From assembly GCF_003148745.1 (NCBI RefSeq), contig NZ_QGGU01000004.1, forward strand, positions 282,004-346,003: DNA of 64,000 nt, in the 5' to 3' direction. The translations under genes and the position numbers were made by a program. Positions 1-9,138 of the stretch are shown here, piece by piece. This DNA is from Pleionea mediterranea (GTDB lineage: Bacteria > Pseudomonadota > Gammaproteobacteria > Enterobacterales > Kangiellaceae). Under the pieces are notes generated by a model. That model saw only the letters and a program-made list of their open reading frames with translations, had not been told where the DNA came from and made no database searches. How positions within the stretch are numbered: position 1 is the first letter of the stretch; each line of letters begins with the position of its first letter.

Positions 1-776
1 AGTTCATCCAATGCCTTGGCCGAAATATCTATCGACCACAATTCACTGGCACCGTGTTTGGCCATTTGAATACCAAAGGCACCAATATAACTGAACACAT
101 CCAGAACTCGTTGACCTTTGGCATACTTTGCAATTTGTTGACGGCTCACACGGTGATCGTAGAACCAGCCCGTTTTCTGACCAGTATGTGGGTGGATAAC
201 AAACTGAGTATCATTTTCTTCTATTTGCAGACTGTCGGGCGTTACACCATGAGCTTGTTCTATAACATTGCTCAGCGACTCGGCTTTGCGGGCGTTGCTG
301 TCATTGCGTAATAAAATGGACTCCGGCTTACAGACTTTGATTAAGGCTTCAATGATGTCTGTTTTTAACGCTTCCATGCCTGCGGTAGTGATTTGCACGA
401 CCAGATGATTGGCAAAGCGATCAACAATCAGTCCCGGTAAGCCATCGCTTTCTCCGTACACCAGTCGATAGAAGGGTTTGTCAAAAACGCGTTCCCGCAG
501 CGACTGGGCTATTTTGAAACGATGCACAAACAAGGATTTATCCAACCCCCGTTTGTAGTCGCGGTTTACCAGTCGGGCGCATAAGAGGTTATTTGGGTTT
601 ATGTACCCGACCCCCAGTGGTTTTCCCTGTGCTGACTCAATCAGTACTTGCTGACCGACAGAAAAAGACTTGAGAGGCGTGGCGTTGGTGTCCACTTCAT
701 TACTGTAAACCCAAAGGTGACCGCTTTTAATACGTTTTTCTTCGTTCTTTTTTAGCTGAAGTTTGGCTAAGCTCAT
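1..776 (-). CDS. rlmI: 23S rRNA (cytosine-C5) methyltransferase, RlmI-like; partial
   Basis: Reading the minus strand from the ATG at 774-776 gives an uninterrupted frame starting MSLAKLQLKKNEEKRIKSGH that runs off the left edge, so the C-terminus is missing. The N-terminal part resembles the PUA-like domain of RlmI proteins (RIKSGHLWVYSNEV, then GVGYINPNNLLCARL). It is followed by the middle region (ESDGLPGLIVDRF, TGQKTGWFYDHR) and the start of a Rossmann SAM-binding motif (VLDVFSYIGAFGI). The family methylates C1962 of 23S rRNA in the cytoplasm, using SAM. It diverges from the ACT-domain gene at 837. The family call is firm; the exact target base is inferred from the family. Confidence 0.85.
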   Translation of the reverse strand, partial: MSLAKLQLKKNEEKRIKSGHLWVYSNEVDTNATPLKSFSVGQQVLIESAQGKPLGVGYINPNNLLCARLVNRDYKRGLDKSLFVHRFKIAQSLRERVFDKPFYRLVYGESDGLPGLIVDRFANHLVVQITTAGMEALKTDIIEALIKVCKPESILLRNDSNARKAESLSNVIEQAHGVTPDSLQIEENDTQFVIHPHTGQKTGWFYDHRVSRQQIAKYAKGQRVLDVFSYIGAFGIQMAKHGASELWSIDISAKALDE

Positions 777-836
777 ACACAGGCTCGATAAATTAACTCG
801 TGTTAGTATTGTAACAACCATTAAAGGGAGCAGGCT

Positions 837-1355
837 ATGAAAATGAAGCTACTGGTAACAGTTCTTGGGCACGATCGTCCGGGTTTGGTGAAACTCGTCT
901 CGGATACGATAAAACAACAGAATGGAAACTGGCTGGAAAGTCGATTGTCGCATCTTGGCGGCAAGTTCTCCGGTTTGGTGTTGGCCGAATTTGACAGTGA
1001 AAATACAGATTCCGCCATCAAAGCATTGTCTCAGTTAAGCCACAATGGTTTAACGGTCACCTGTGAAGCGGTTGAACCGCAAACACGCAGCGAACAAATG
1101 AGTATTCAATTGGTGGGTAATGACAAACCGGGTATTGTTTATGAAGTAGCCGGTGCCATTAATGCGTTAAATGGCAATGTCGAGCAGTTTTCCAGTAACG
1201 TTGAGTCGGCGCCCATGTCGGGCGGTGAATTGTTTAAGGCAACTTTGAGTATTTCACTGCCCGAAGGCACCACCTTTCAGGATGTGAAAAATCATCTTGA
1301 ATCAATGGCGGATGAATGGATGGTGGATCTGGTGATTGATAAAGAAGCGGATTAG
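837..1355 (+). CDS. GcvR-like protein with two ACT domains
   Basis: 172 residues with two ACT modules. The first, near residues 4-75, begins LLVTVLGHDRPGLVKLVSDT. The second, near 88-165, begins SIQLVGNDKPGIVYEVAGA. Paired ACT domains of this length match the glycine cleavage repressor GcvR family, which acts through protein contact with GcvA rather than by binding DNA. The ATG follows a good ribosome site (GGGAG, 10 bases upstream). No gcv genes lie nearby, and the LysR gene at 48.5 kb is not an obvious partner, so the regulatory target is unknown. Family call good; glycine-specific role inferred. Confidence 0.8.
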   Translation: MKMKLLVTVLGHDRPGLVKLVSDTIKQQNGNWLESRLSHLGGKFSGLVLAEFDSENTDSAIKALSQLSHNGLTVTCEAVEPQTRSEQMSIQLVGNDKPGIVYEVAGAINALNGNVEQFSSNVESAPMSGGELFKATLSISLPEGTTFQDVKNHLESMADEWMVDLVIDKEAD

Positions 1356-1541
1356 ATAGACCTATAGAAGGGTTGTAAGAAAGAACAATTAGATAAGGAC
1401 AAACATCCGTCATACTTTTATTTTGATCAGAACCATTCGGGTAATATATTCAACTATCGAATGACTGTATTAAGCAGTGTTGTTAATAAACTGTTTAAAC
1501 AGTAAACCGTTTGAAATAGTAAGCAGGTAATAATAAGCATA

Positions 1542-2189
1542 ATGAAAAACTTAAAAACATTTGTTCGAAAGTCGTTACTCGGTGGGCTGCTGGTATTGCT
1601 ACCTCTGGTTATTCTGGTGCTGATTTTTCGTTGGACCTTCTATTTTGTTACCGATTTAATTCAGCCCATTACCAACTATATGTCGACACGCTTTTTATTG
1701 CCGGAACTGTTGGCGGATGTATTGGTGGTGATACTAATCATTTTGGCGTGCTTTATGGTAGGCACCCTTGTTTCTACTGGCGTTGGCCGCTGGCTGCACG
1801 CACGATTTGATGGTTACCTGGCCAAGCTTGCGCCGGGGTATCGGTTAATCAAAGAAATTGTCGGGCAGTTTATGGGCGATCCCGAGTCGTCACCGTTCTC
1901 CCGTGGCGAAGTGGTCAAGGTGAAGTTGTTTGGTGAGCATTGCCCAACCACCGTAACAGCCATTGCGACCGCTAAACACAAAGACGGCACCATCACCATT
2001 TTTATGCCCACAGGGCCCAATCCCACATCGGGTAATATCTATCATTTACCGCCAGAGCTGGTGGAGTATATTCCCGATGCTTCAGTAGAAACCATGATGC
2101 GCTCTATCATTGCCTGTGGCGCGGGCAGCGATAAATTGTTCGAAAAACACACAATTGTTGAAGCCGGTCACAGAGATACTAACGTTTAA
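1542..2189 (+). CDS. DUF502 family inner-membrane protein
   Basis: 215 residues, the usual length for DUF502. There are two N-terminal membrane segments (about residues 13-36 and 58-80). A soluble region follows with the family landmarks PGYRLIKEIVGQF, VTAIATAKHKDGTITIFMPTGPNPTSG and a VETMMRSIIACGAGS tail. The biochemical role is unknown; plant relatives are called LIKE COV. The preceding 186 bases are AT-rich and contain no gene, so it is probably transcribed from its own promoter. The ribosome site is weak (AGG about 14 bases upstream). Confidence 0.85.
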   Translation: MKNLKTFVRKSLLGGLLVLLPLVILVLIFRWTFYFVTDLIQPITNYMSTRFLLPELLADVLVVILIILACFMVGTLVSTGVGRWLHARFDGYLAKLAPGYRLIKEIVGQFMGDPESSPFSRGEVVKVKLFGEHCPTTVTAIATAKHKDGTITIFMPTGPNPTSGNIYHLPPELVEYIPDASVETMMRSIIACGAGSDKLFEKHTIVEAGHRDTNV

Positions 2190-2275
2190 TGGCTAATATA
2201 CTAGAGGATAAATTAGCCGCTGGACGTACAGGTAGTTGTTCTACTGAAGTGAGTTGGAGTAAGAGGGCCTGAGTA

Positions 2276-2941
2276 ATGAATGCAGTCAATGAACATATTG
2301 TTTTGCAGAGCGATGCGGTTGAAACCAGCGCCCTGATACTACCACCAGAAGCGCAACGCCAAATTGATTTCGATTATCAGTTAAAACCAAAATTTTCTGC
2401 ATATACCTACTACTTTCAGTTATTCAATCAATGTTACCTGCAAATTCAGAAGCAGGATAAGCAAAGTAAAACTGTTTCACAGATCGCCTTTCATATCGGT
2501 TTACTGGAGCCTGCGGCTAAAAAACAACGCAGTACGGCCTGGCTAACCTTCACAGCTGCGCTGTTAACCGCTGTTGCTGCTGTCACATTGGGTGTGGTGC
2601 TAAAAGACTATTGGCTCGCACTCAGTACTGCCGGGTTAAGCGGGCTGTTATTTCTTGTGCATTACTTTTCTTTTCGTGAATCGTCTTTTTTCTTGTCGCG
2701 ATCAGGCAAAGCAGCTCTCATTAAATTGAATCATCGCTGTCAATGTCGTCGATCACTAAAGGCATTTATCAGTCAGTTGGAGTCGCGAATTGAATCCAAT
2801 AAACTGCCGGTTTCTTCAAAATATTTTGCTGAAGAAAATAAGTGGCACCGACAATTGAATGAACAAGGTTGGTTGTCCGACGAAAACTATCAAAAAGCAA
2901 GAGTACGCATTTTAAAACAATTTAATAAAGCGAAAGCGTAA
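2276..2941 (+). CDS. Hypothetical two-TM protein with SHOCT-like tail
   Basis: 221 residues, not assigned to a named family. A polar N-terminal half (about 85 residues) precedes a hydrophobic hairpin at about 90-135 (TAWLTFTAALLTAVAAVTLG then STAGLSGLLFLVHYF). The C-terminus, KWHRQLNEQGWLSDENYQKA onward, has the pattern of a SHOCT-type short C-terminal helix pair (L..G.LS.E.Y..A..RIL). The ATG is preceded by AGAGGG at suitable spacing. It sits 86 bases after the DUF502 gene, so co-transcription is possible. Function unknown. Confidence 0.65.
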   Translation: MNAVNEHIVLQSDAVETSALILPPEAQRQIDFDYQLKPKFSAYTYYFQLFNQCYLQIQKQDKQSKTVSQIAFHIGLLEPAAKKQRSTAWLTFTAALLTAVAAVTLGVVLKDYWLALSTAGLSGLLFLVHYFSFRESSFFLSRSGKAALIKLNHRCQCRRSLKAFISQLESRIESNKLPVSSKYFAEENKWHRQLNEQGWLSDENYQKARVRILKQFNKAKA

Positions 2942-3394
2942 ACCACTCCATCATAATATTTTTATCGTTTATAACATCGAATAAAAAAGCTCACGCAATC
3001 GGTTTGGGGATTTTTCGAGGACGTTTCAAAACCAGTACTTCGACCGTACGTTTATAACAGTGTGTTTATAACAGTACATTTTTGAAAGCACGTCTTTGAA
3101 CGTTCATTCTCGAGTCAATGCGATTGGTGAGCAAAGGACTACCTAATAAACATCTGAGCGAGGAGAGCTTCCACCACCCGTTATCATCTGAAATAAAACG
3201 GCAGTGGTGAATTTTTCAGATGCTTGTATGTGATAACGAGAAATTGAGTAGTTGGTTTACAAATTTTTTGTTATTTGAAATTTATGTCTGATGTATCTCG
3301 TCTTTTAATAGTTCAGTAGATTAAGAATATTTCTTAAATAACTTCGTGTACAATCAGTTTTTTCAATAATAGCTATTTTTAATGGAATAAGGAA
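2942..3394. other. Gene-free AT-rich interval with a large imperfect hairpin
   Basis: No convincing gene. A direct repeat GTTTATAACAGT occurs twice near 3050-3077. A long two-part inverted repeat lies at about 3179-3239: CGTTATCA pairs with TGATAACG, and inside it CATCTGAAA pairs with TTTCAGATG, leaving an unpaired bulge on the right side. Nearer the RHS gene, TTAAGAATATTTCTTAA (3321-3337) is a 7-bp inverted repeat, and TACAAT at 3349-3354 could be a -10 box about 40 bases before the RHS start codon. Confidence 0.5.
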
Positions 3395-4258
3395 ATGAAG
3401 CTATCTAAGTTTTTTCAGTTATTTTTCTCAGTGCTTGCAATTGCTATACACTTAAATGGTTTTGCAGAAAAGAAAACCATCACCTTCATCCATACTGATC
3501 ATTTAGGCTCGCCAGTTATGGCAACTGATGAAGCTGGTAATGTGAAGTGGCGTGAAGATTATCAACCATTTGGTAAACAGCTCACAAATCAAGATGTTGA
3601 CAATAATATAGGGTATACCGGGCATAAGGAGGATAAGTCGCTTGGTTTAACTTATATGCAAGCACGCTGGTATCATCCTAATGCTGGACGATTTATGTCG
3701 ACTGATCCTATACGTTATCGCGATATACATTCGTTTAATCGATATGTGTACGCAAATAACAATCCGTATAACTTCATTGATCCAGATGGAAAAGCTGCAA
3801 TCGCAAGAAACTTTTCGTTCAAAATTTTGACAAATCCGAATACTCCACGTGCAGCGGCTAAACTTGGTGCTAGAGCAGTAACTGCTGGTGCTATCTCACA
3901 AGTTGATACTCCTGCATTAGGCCCAGCTGATGCAATTGCTGCTGTTTTACTTGCAGCATCTGTTGCTGATTTTGGTCTGGATTTGGTTTTTACTGAGTCG
4001 AACAGTGAATCTGGTTGGGTTTATGATCCTGATACAGATACAATGGTACCACCTGATGTTACATCGACACCAGGCGGAGAACCGCCAAATAACAATAATG
4101 ATGACAACCAGAAAAATAAGAAAGACAAAGATTTTAATAAGAAGAATTTTCATAAAAAAAATAAGTCATCAAGTAATAAGAATAAACATCAAAAGGGTGA
4201 ACGGAGAGTGAAGAAGGATCAGGGTGGTGAGAAAGGTGATGCTAGAAGGCATTATTAA
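3395..4258 (+). CDS. Secreted orphan RHS-core protein with variable basic C-terminus
   Basis: 287 residues. Residues 1-24 form a signal peptide (MKLSKFFQLFFSVLAIAIHL, then NGFA). A single RHS-associated core module follows: FIHTDHLGSPVMATDEAG near 30-47, GYTGHKEDKSLGLTYMQARW, GRFMSTDPI, and YVYANNNPYNFIDPDG, which marks the usual junction to a variable tip. The upstream YD-repeat shell of full RHS proteins is absent, although a start codon and signal peptide are present. The tip has an alanine-rich helix, then an Asn/Lys-rich low-complexity linker and a very basic end (GERRVKKDQGGEKGDARRHY). I recognise no toxin fold. Base composition looks AT-richer than in the neighbours, suggesting transfer. 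Toxin function is inferred from RHS architecture only. Confidence 0.75.
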   Translation: MKLSKFFQLFFSVLAIAIHLNGFAEKKTITFIHTDHLGSPVMATDEAGNVKWREDYQPFGKQLTNQDVDNNIGYTGHKEDKSLGLTYMQARWYHPNAGRFMSTDPIRYRDIHSFNRYVYANNNPYNFIDPDGKAAIARNFSFKILTNPNTPRAAAKLGARAVTAGAISQVDTPALGPADAIAAVLLAASVADFGLDLVFTESNSESGWVYDPDTDTMVPPDVTSTPGGEPPNNNNDDNQKNKKDKDFNKKNFHKKNKSSSNKNKHQKGERRVKKDQGGEKGDARRHY

Positions 4259-4276
4259 CTTAAAGGCTTGGAGATT

Positions 4277-4795
4277 ATGAATACAGCACAACGAATAAAA
4301 GCAAGCTTGTTAAAAGAAAATTTGTGCATCGAATTACAAGATAATACTGAGGTATCAGGGGTTGTTTTAGCATGCTTTGAAGATTACTTTGTAATTTCAG
4401 TAACAGTTGACTTTCACTTTGATGGGCAAGCTTTTATTGAATATAAAGTGGTTGAAAGTATTGTTGAGAGTAATTCAAACAGCTTTTACTCAAAGCTGTT
4501 TTTTGCTAGAAATAAAAAAACACCGCAACTCAATGAGACGTACTCTTCTACATTTAATTCACTATTAAAAAGTTTTAAGAGTGACAAAATTATATCTTTG
4601 GAGTTTCATAATGAGCTGCTTATGGGATATATAAAAAGTGTTTCAGGTAGAGAAATTGTAATTGAACCAATATCCTCAACGGGTGAGTTGCTTGAAAGCT
4701 ATGCATGTAGTAGGGATGAATTACTATATGTAAAAACGGATAGTGAGTATTTATCGGTATATGAGGAATATATATCAGGAGGCGTCGAATTTTAG
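4277..4795 (+). CDS. Hypothetical protein with two Sm-like repeats; candidate immunity protein
   Basis: 172 residues from the ATG at 4277; an in-frame TTG at 4268 is also possible. Two halves look alike. Near residues 8-60, SLLKENLCIELQDNTEVSGV and FEDYFVISV; near 95-150, SLLKSFKSDKIISLEFHNEL, MGYIKSVSGREIVIE. Each has the pattern of a small Sm/LSm-like beta barrel (I.LE..., G.., ..VI). It starts 18 bases after the RHS stop and shares its AT-rich composition. By position it is the natural candidate for the cognate immunity protein, but that is inference. It has no signal peptide. Confidence 0.6.
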   Translation: MNTAQRIKASLLKENLCIELQDNTEVSGVVLACFEDYFVISVTVDFHFDGQAFIEYKVVESIVESNSNSFYSKLFFARNKKTPQLNETYSSTFNSLLKSFKSDKIISLEFHNELLMGYIKSVSGREIVIEPISSTGELLESYACSRDELLYVKTDSEYLSVYEEYISGGVEF

Positions 4796-4836
4796 TCGTG
4801 GTTTTAATATAGAGTATTGAAGTGATTGTTATAAAT

Positions 4837-5559
4837 CTATTCCGTATCAGGCATTCTCAGTAGCATGGCCACGCGTCGATTTTGTTGGCGACCACTGGCG
4901 GTGTCATTGCTGGCGCGGGGTTGTGTATCGGCGTAACTGATGGCGCGCAGTCGTTGTTGATCCATTCCCTGGCTGACCAGAAATTTAACCACACTGCTGG
5001 CACGAGCGGCGCCCAGTTCCCAGTTGGAGGGAAACTGACTGGTTTCGATTGGAATATTATCGGTGTGGCCTTCTACCAATATGGTTCCTGCGGCCATTTC
5101 AAACAGCGGCAATAAATTATTCAGTACCTGTCGACCTTCGGATTTTAAACTCGCCTCACCGGAATCAAACAACATACGATCTTCTATTTGTAATGCGATG
5201 TATTCATCTTCCAGAGAGAGCGCAATGTCGTCGCGTAATTTCAGACTGTCCAGAACCTGATGAATTCTTTCTTGCCAGTGTTGCAGCACTAAAGAACTTC
5301 GGCCTTCCATTTCCAGTTGTCGCAGCGGTTCAATTTCTTGCTGTAACTGGGAGATGGTTTCCTGTTGTTGATTCACTTTTGACTGGGAGCTTAACAGGTC
5401 GATACTCGACATGGATAACAATACAATAAACATCATGGTGAGTAATACAAAAACGTCGAGATAAGGCAACAGCCACGACTCTTCTTTTTGTTGCGCGTTT
5501 GTTGTTAATAATTGCTCGACGGGCAGCAATTTATTGCTGTGCTTTACCGGGCTAACCAT
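4837..5559 (-). CDS. motB: MotB-type flagellar stator protein (OmpA-like peptidoglycan binding)
   Basis: 240 residues. One N-terminal membrane segment contains the ion-carrying aspartate (LLPYLDVFVLLTMMFIVLLS, about residues 30-49). A coiled-coil/plug region follows, then an OmpA/MotB peptidoglycan-binding domain at about 130-235: MLFDSGEASL, VEGHTDNIPI, NWELGAARASSVVKFL, GRQQNRRVAMLL. It forms the wall-anchored half of the stator and overlaps the motA-type gene by 8 bases, so the two are translated together. No other flagellar genes are in the window, which is common for a separate stator locus. A non-flagellar role cannot be excluded. Confidence 0.85.
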   Translation of the reverse strand: MVSPVKHSNKLLPVEQLLTTNAQQKEESWLLPYLDVFVLLTMMFIVLLSMSSIDLLSSQSKVNQQQETISQLQQEIEPLRQLEMEGRSSLVLQHWQERIHQVLDSLKLRDDIALSLEDEYIALQIEDRMLFDSGEASLKSEGRQVLNNLLPLFEMAAGTILVEGHTDNIPIETSQFPSNWELGAARASSVVKFLVSQGMDQQRLRAISYADTQPRASNDTASGRQQNRRVAMLLRMPDTE

Positions 5560-6424
5560 CTTGCGGCTCTATTTTGGTTTGCAATTCGCGCTCAGCGTTT
5601 CGTACCAGACGTTGTGATCGCAATGACGGCTCACTTAATTCTTCCAGATTAACCGGATCGTGCAGTTCATCTTCGTGCTGTGCGATAAAGGATTCTAAAG
5701 TTGCGCGAATGAAGGATGGGGTACGTCGTTGGCTCATTAAACTGATGCCTTCCATCACCATGGTCATAAGCATTACCCGACGTTCGGTGCGGCGCTCCAG
5801 CTTGGTGGCAATGGGTTTAAATAACAGATTGGAAAAAAGTAATCCGTAAAACGTGGTGACCAGTGCAATGGCCAGATGAAAGCCAATTTCGGAAAAGTTT
5901 TTATTATCCATAATGGTTAACATATTAATTAATCCGATAAGCGTACCCAGCATACCAAATGCGGGGGCAAATCCGGCCATGGAAACAAACATTTGCGCTT
6001 CGGCCTGTTCTTGTGCGCGTAACCGTGTGATGCGCCAATGCAACAGATCAATAATATCTTGCAGAGGCGTCTTATCGATAACGAGTTGAACACCGGTTTT
6101 TAGAAAGGTATTTTCAATGGAATCCAAATCGCGCTCAACACCGCGCAAGTCATCGCGAAACCATTTGCGGGCCAGTTGCTCAATTTCATCGACCTGACGT
6201 TTGGCGTCCAGTTGATTATCGTAAAGTACGATGCCCATTAATTTAAACATGCGAAGAAATTCGCGAGCCGGATAGCTGACCAGTGTGGCGGCCAAAGTAC
6301 CGCCGATAACAATTATTAGACCGGGCACATTTAAGTAGGCCAGTGAGTCCAGGGCGGTTAGCCATATCACAAAGCCAACCACACACAGGCCTGCGATTAC
6401 GCCAATAATAGTGGAAAAATTCAC
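5552..6424 (-). CDS. motA: MotA-type flagellar stator channel subunit
   Basis: 290 residues with four membrane segments: two at the N-terminus (about 4-23 and 33-52) and two around 150-215. The loop carrying APAFGMLGTLIGLINML is the conserved MotA/PomA channel motif, and the cytoplasmic loop is rich in charges (RKWFRDDLRGVERDLDSIEN). The start is GTG at 6422-6424 with AAGGA 7 bases upstream. With the following motB-type gene it should form the torque-generating stator in the inner membrane. The sequence does not by itself settle proton versus sodium coupling, though the layout is closer to PomA-like proteins. Confidence 0.85.
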   Translation of the reverse strand: MNFSTIIGVIAGLCVVGFVIWLTALDSLAYLNVPGLIIVIGGTLAATLVSYPAREFLRMFKLMGIVLYDNQLDAKRQVDEIEQLARKWFRDDLRGVERDLDSIENTFLKTGVQLVIDKTPLQDIIDLLHWRITRLRAQEQAEAQMFVSMAGFAPAFGMLGTLIGLINMLTIMDNKNFSEIGFHLAIALVTTFYGLLFSNLLFKPIATKLERRTERRVMLMTMVMEGISLMSQRRTPSFIRATLESFIAQHEDELHDPVNLEELSEPSLRSQRLVRNAERELQTKIEPQDG

Positions 6425-6729
6425 GTTAAATTCCTTTTATTTGCGAGCAAACGCTGGTTAAGTTGCATCTGCCTGTTATAGATATCGGCGAATAAAACGT
6501 CAACTTAAGTGTAGACCATGATCGATCATCATAAGACTTGTTGTTAAAAGTTGTGCAGTGATTGGCAAAATCACAATAAGCACAGATTGCCCTTGTCATC
6601 ACCATGTCGGGTATATCGCGGTTAGTGGGCTGCATTAGCGCATGGTATTATGGCGCATTCCTGTTAACTCAAACTCGCTCCGTCGCACTAACAGCATTGA
6701 GTCCTACTAACCAAAAGAAGAGCTAAGCT

Positions 6730-8058
6730 TTGATCCGCTATTTGCAAGACCGTTCTGTGCATCGCAATACCTTTGCACTGGCCATCCCCATGATTCTGTC
6801 CAATCTAACTGTGCCTATTACAGGGCTGGTGGATACGGCTGTGATTGGTCACCTGGAGCACCCTCACTTTTTAGGCGCAACCGCCATTGGCAGTTTGATC
6901 ATTACCATGATCATGTGGGCCATGGGCTTTTTAAGAATGAGCACCACAGGGTTAACGGCTCAGGCGTTTGGTTCCGAAGATGGTTTTGCAATGCGGCAGT
7001 CGTTGTTTAATGCTGTTCTGCTTGCCTTGATGATCGCCATTATTGTTCTCTTGTCGCAGTCCTTGTTGTGGCAAGTCGCCATTGCCTTTATGGGGGCAAG
7101 CCCCGAGGTTACCGAGTTTGCAACGGTGTATTTTGATATTCGTATTTGGGCAATGCCTGCGCTGTTGCTTCGATATGTGTTTGTTGGCTGGTTGCTTGGT
7201 ATGCATAACGCCAAAGCGCCGCTGATGATCTTGCTGGTGTCCAACATTATCAATATTGCGCTGGATATCCTGTTTGTTGTGTATTGGGATATGGGCGTTG
7301 CAGGCGCCGCATGGGCCAGTCTGGTGGCCGATTATTGTGGCTTGTTGGTGGGCATTTTTGCGGTTTATTTTAGGCTCAAAAAAATACCGGCCAGTTATTC
7401 TTTTGTTCAGTTAATTCAGCGGAACGCCATCACCCGGTTACTTAAATTAAACCGGGACATTTTTATTCGCACCCTGGCGCTTGAGTCGGTGTTTTACATT
7501 CAAACTTCGGTGGGCGCCAGTCTTGGCGATTTGATTTTGGCATCAAATGCGGTTTTGATGAACTTTGTTATGTTAATGGCTCATGGCCTCGATGGTTTTG
7601 CCAATGCGGTTGAGGCACTTGCGGGCAAAGCGCTCGGCAAAGCCAGACGGCAGGAATTTATGTCGGCAATTGCCATTTCAGGATTTTGGTCTCTGATATG
7701 CAGTTTATTGTTCACGCTGATTTACTGGTTATTGGGTGACATGATCATCAATGGCATGACCAACATTGAAGAAGTGCGGCAGGTGGCTAAAGAGTATTTG
7801 CCCTACCTTGTGTTCATTCCTCTGGTGGCGGTATGGAGCTATTGGCTCGACGGAGTGTTTATTGGCATCACCCGCATGACAGAAATGCGTAACAGCATGT
7901 TATTTGCTGTGATTTTTGTATTTATTCCTGCGATGTTTTCGGTAAAATTAATCGGCAATCATGGTCTCTGGTTAGCGTTTTACTGCTTTATGTTTATGCG
8001 AGCATTAGGATTGGCCATTTACTTATTCCGGTTGGATAAGCAAGGTCGCCTGTGCTGA
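6730..8058 (+). CDS. dinF: MATE family efflux transporter, DinF-like
   Basis: 442 residues with about twelve hydrophobic segments and MATE landmarks: LAIPMILSNLTVPITGLVDT at the N-terminus, GATAIGSLI, GFLRMSTTGLTAQAFG, and ASNAVLMNFVMLMAHGLDGF in the second half. DinF-branch proteins export organic compounds in exchange for protons or sodium. The start is TTG at 6730, supported by AAGAAG just upstream; no better ATG lies in frame nearby. A 305-base upstream gap separates it from the divergent motA. It is followed 52 bases later by the sodium-channel gene, so both may be co-transcribed. Confidence 0.88.
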   Translation: MIRYLQDRSVHRNTFALAIPMILSNLTVPITGLVDTAVIGHLEHPHFLGATAIGSLIITMIMWAMGFLRMSTTGLTAQAFGSEDGFAMRQSLFNAVLLALMIAIIVLLSQSLLWQVAIAFMGASPEVTEFATVYFDIRIWAMPALLLRYVFVGWLLGMHNAKAPLMILLVSNIINIALDILFVVYWDMGVAGAAWASLVADYCGLLVGIFAVYFRLKKIPASYSFVQLIQRNAITRLLKLNRDIFIRTLALESVFYIQTSVGASLGDLILASNAVLMNFVMLMAHGLDGFANAVEALAGKALGKARRQEFMSAIAISGFWSLICSLLFTLIYWLLGDMIINGMTNIEEVRQVAKEYLPYLVFIPLVAVWSYWLDGVFIGITRMTEMRNSMLFAVIFVFIPAMFSVKLIGNHGLWLAFYCFMFMRALGLAIYLFRLDKQGRLC

Positions 8059-8110
8059 TAAATCTAAAAATTTATATTGATAATTATTCGTCTGGAAAGG
8101 TAACCCTGTA

Positions 8111-8923
8111 ATGCGTGCGTCCATTAAAAAGTGGATAGAAACCCCACTGTTTCAAAATACAATCATCGGCATTATTGTCATCAATGCCGTTTTACTGGGT
8201 ATGGAAACCAATGCCGACATTATGGCGGCTTATGGCAATTTGTTGCATACGCTGGATAGCATTATTCTGGGTATTTTTGTGGTGGAAATTATTTTAAGGC
8301 TGTTTACTTATCGGTTGGCCTTTTTTAAAGATCCCTGGAGTTTGTTTGATTTTATAATTGTTACCATCTCACTGATCCCATCGAGCGGTCCCTTTGCTAT
8401 TTTGCGGGCGCTCAGAGTGTTACGTGTGCTGCGATTGGTGTCGGTTGCGCCCAGTATGCGTTCGGTGGTCACTGCACTGATTCAGTCATTACCCGGTATG
8501 GGCGCAATCGTTGCTTTGTTAAGTCTTATTTTTTATATATCGGCGGTTATGGCGACTACCTTGTTCAGCGAAAATTTCCCGGAATGGTTTGGCACACTGG
8601 GTAAAACATTTTATACCCTGTTCCAAATTATGACGCTGGAAAGCTGGTCGATGGGTATTGTTCGGCCGGTAATGGAAAAGCAGCCCATGGCTTGGTTGTT
8701 CTTTATTCCATTTATATTGGTGGCAACCTTTACCATGCTTAATTTATTTATTGCGGTTGTGGTTAATGCCATGCAAACACGGCATGAAATAGCGCAAGGT
8801 AAAACCGATAAAGAAGCACTATCGGAAGCGCACAGCGAGCGAGAAATTCTTTACCATGAAATTATGCATTTGCGAAAAGAAATGCGCAGTTTGAGTAAAG
8901 AGTTAAATAAGCAGAATGAATGA
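8111..8923 (+). CDS. Bacterial voltage-gated sodium channel (NavBac family)
   Basis: 270 residues: a one-domain, six-segment channel that would work as a homotetramer. S4 is visible as RALRVLRVLRLVS (arginines at about 99, 102, 105, 108). The pore filter TLESWSM lies at about 175-181, the sequence type of sodium-selective NavMs/NaChBac channels rather than a potassium TVGYG filter. S6 is FIPFILVATFTMLNLFIAVV. The tail after about residue 225 is charged and helical (SEREILYHEIMHLRKEMRSL), matching the coiled-coil tetramerisation tail of the family. It would admit sodium across the inner membrane on depolarisation. Confidence 0.9.
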   Translation: MRASIKKWIETPLFQNTIIGIIVINAVLLGMETNADIMAAYGNLLHTLDSIILGIFVVEIILRLFTYRLAFFKDPWSLFDFIIVTISLIPSSGPFAILRALRVLRVLRLVSVAPSMRSVVTALIQSLPGMGAIVALLSLIFYISAVMATTLFSENFPEWFGTLGKTFYTLFQIMTLESWSMGIVRPVMEKQPMAWLFFIPFILVATFTMLNLFIAVVVNAMQTRHEIAQGKTDKEALSEAHSEREILYHEIMHLRKEMRSLSKELNKQNE

Positions 8924-9138
8924 TTGATACAGTAAGTTAATCGACGTAAAAAAACGGTTTATATAAAAAAATAGCGGCGGTTTGCCTAGCTCTCCGAGAT
9001 AGAGCCAGAAATCACATTTCGACAAACGATTGATTATTAATAATATTTGATACATTCTTCATTGAATCGAGATAGAAAACAGACGCGCTGGTATATATTG
9101 CATGTTGCGTCAGAATCAACTGTTAGAGGTTAATTGAG

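Noticed and set aside
6426..6635. Minus-strand frame of 69 codons upstream of motA
   Set aside because: No ribosome site or recognisable domain, composition of a non-coding spacer, and it fills the likely promoter region of two divergent genes.
8924..9138. attI or integron integrase remnant before the first cassette
   Set aside because: No tyrosine recombinase frame or attI-like array is visible; only GTTAGAG resembles a core box.
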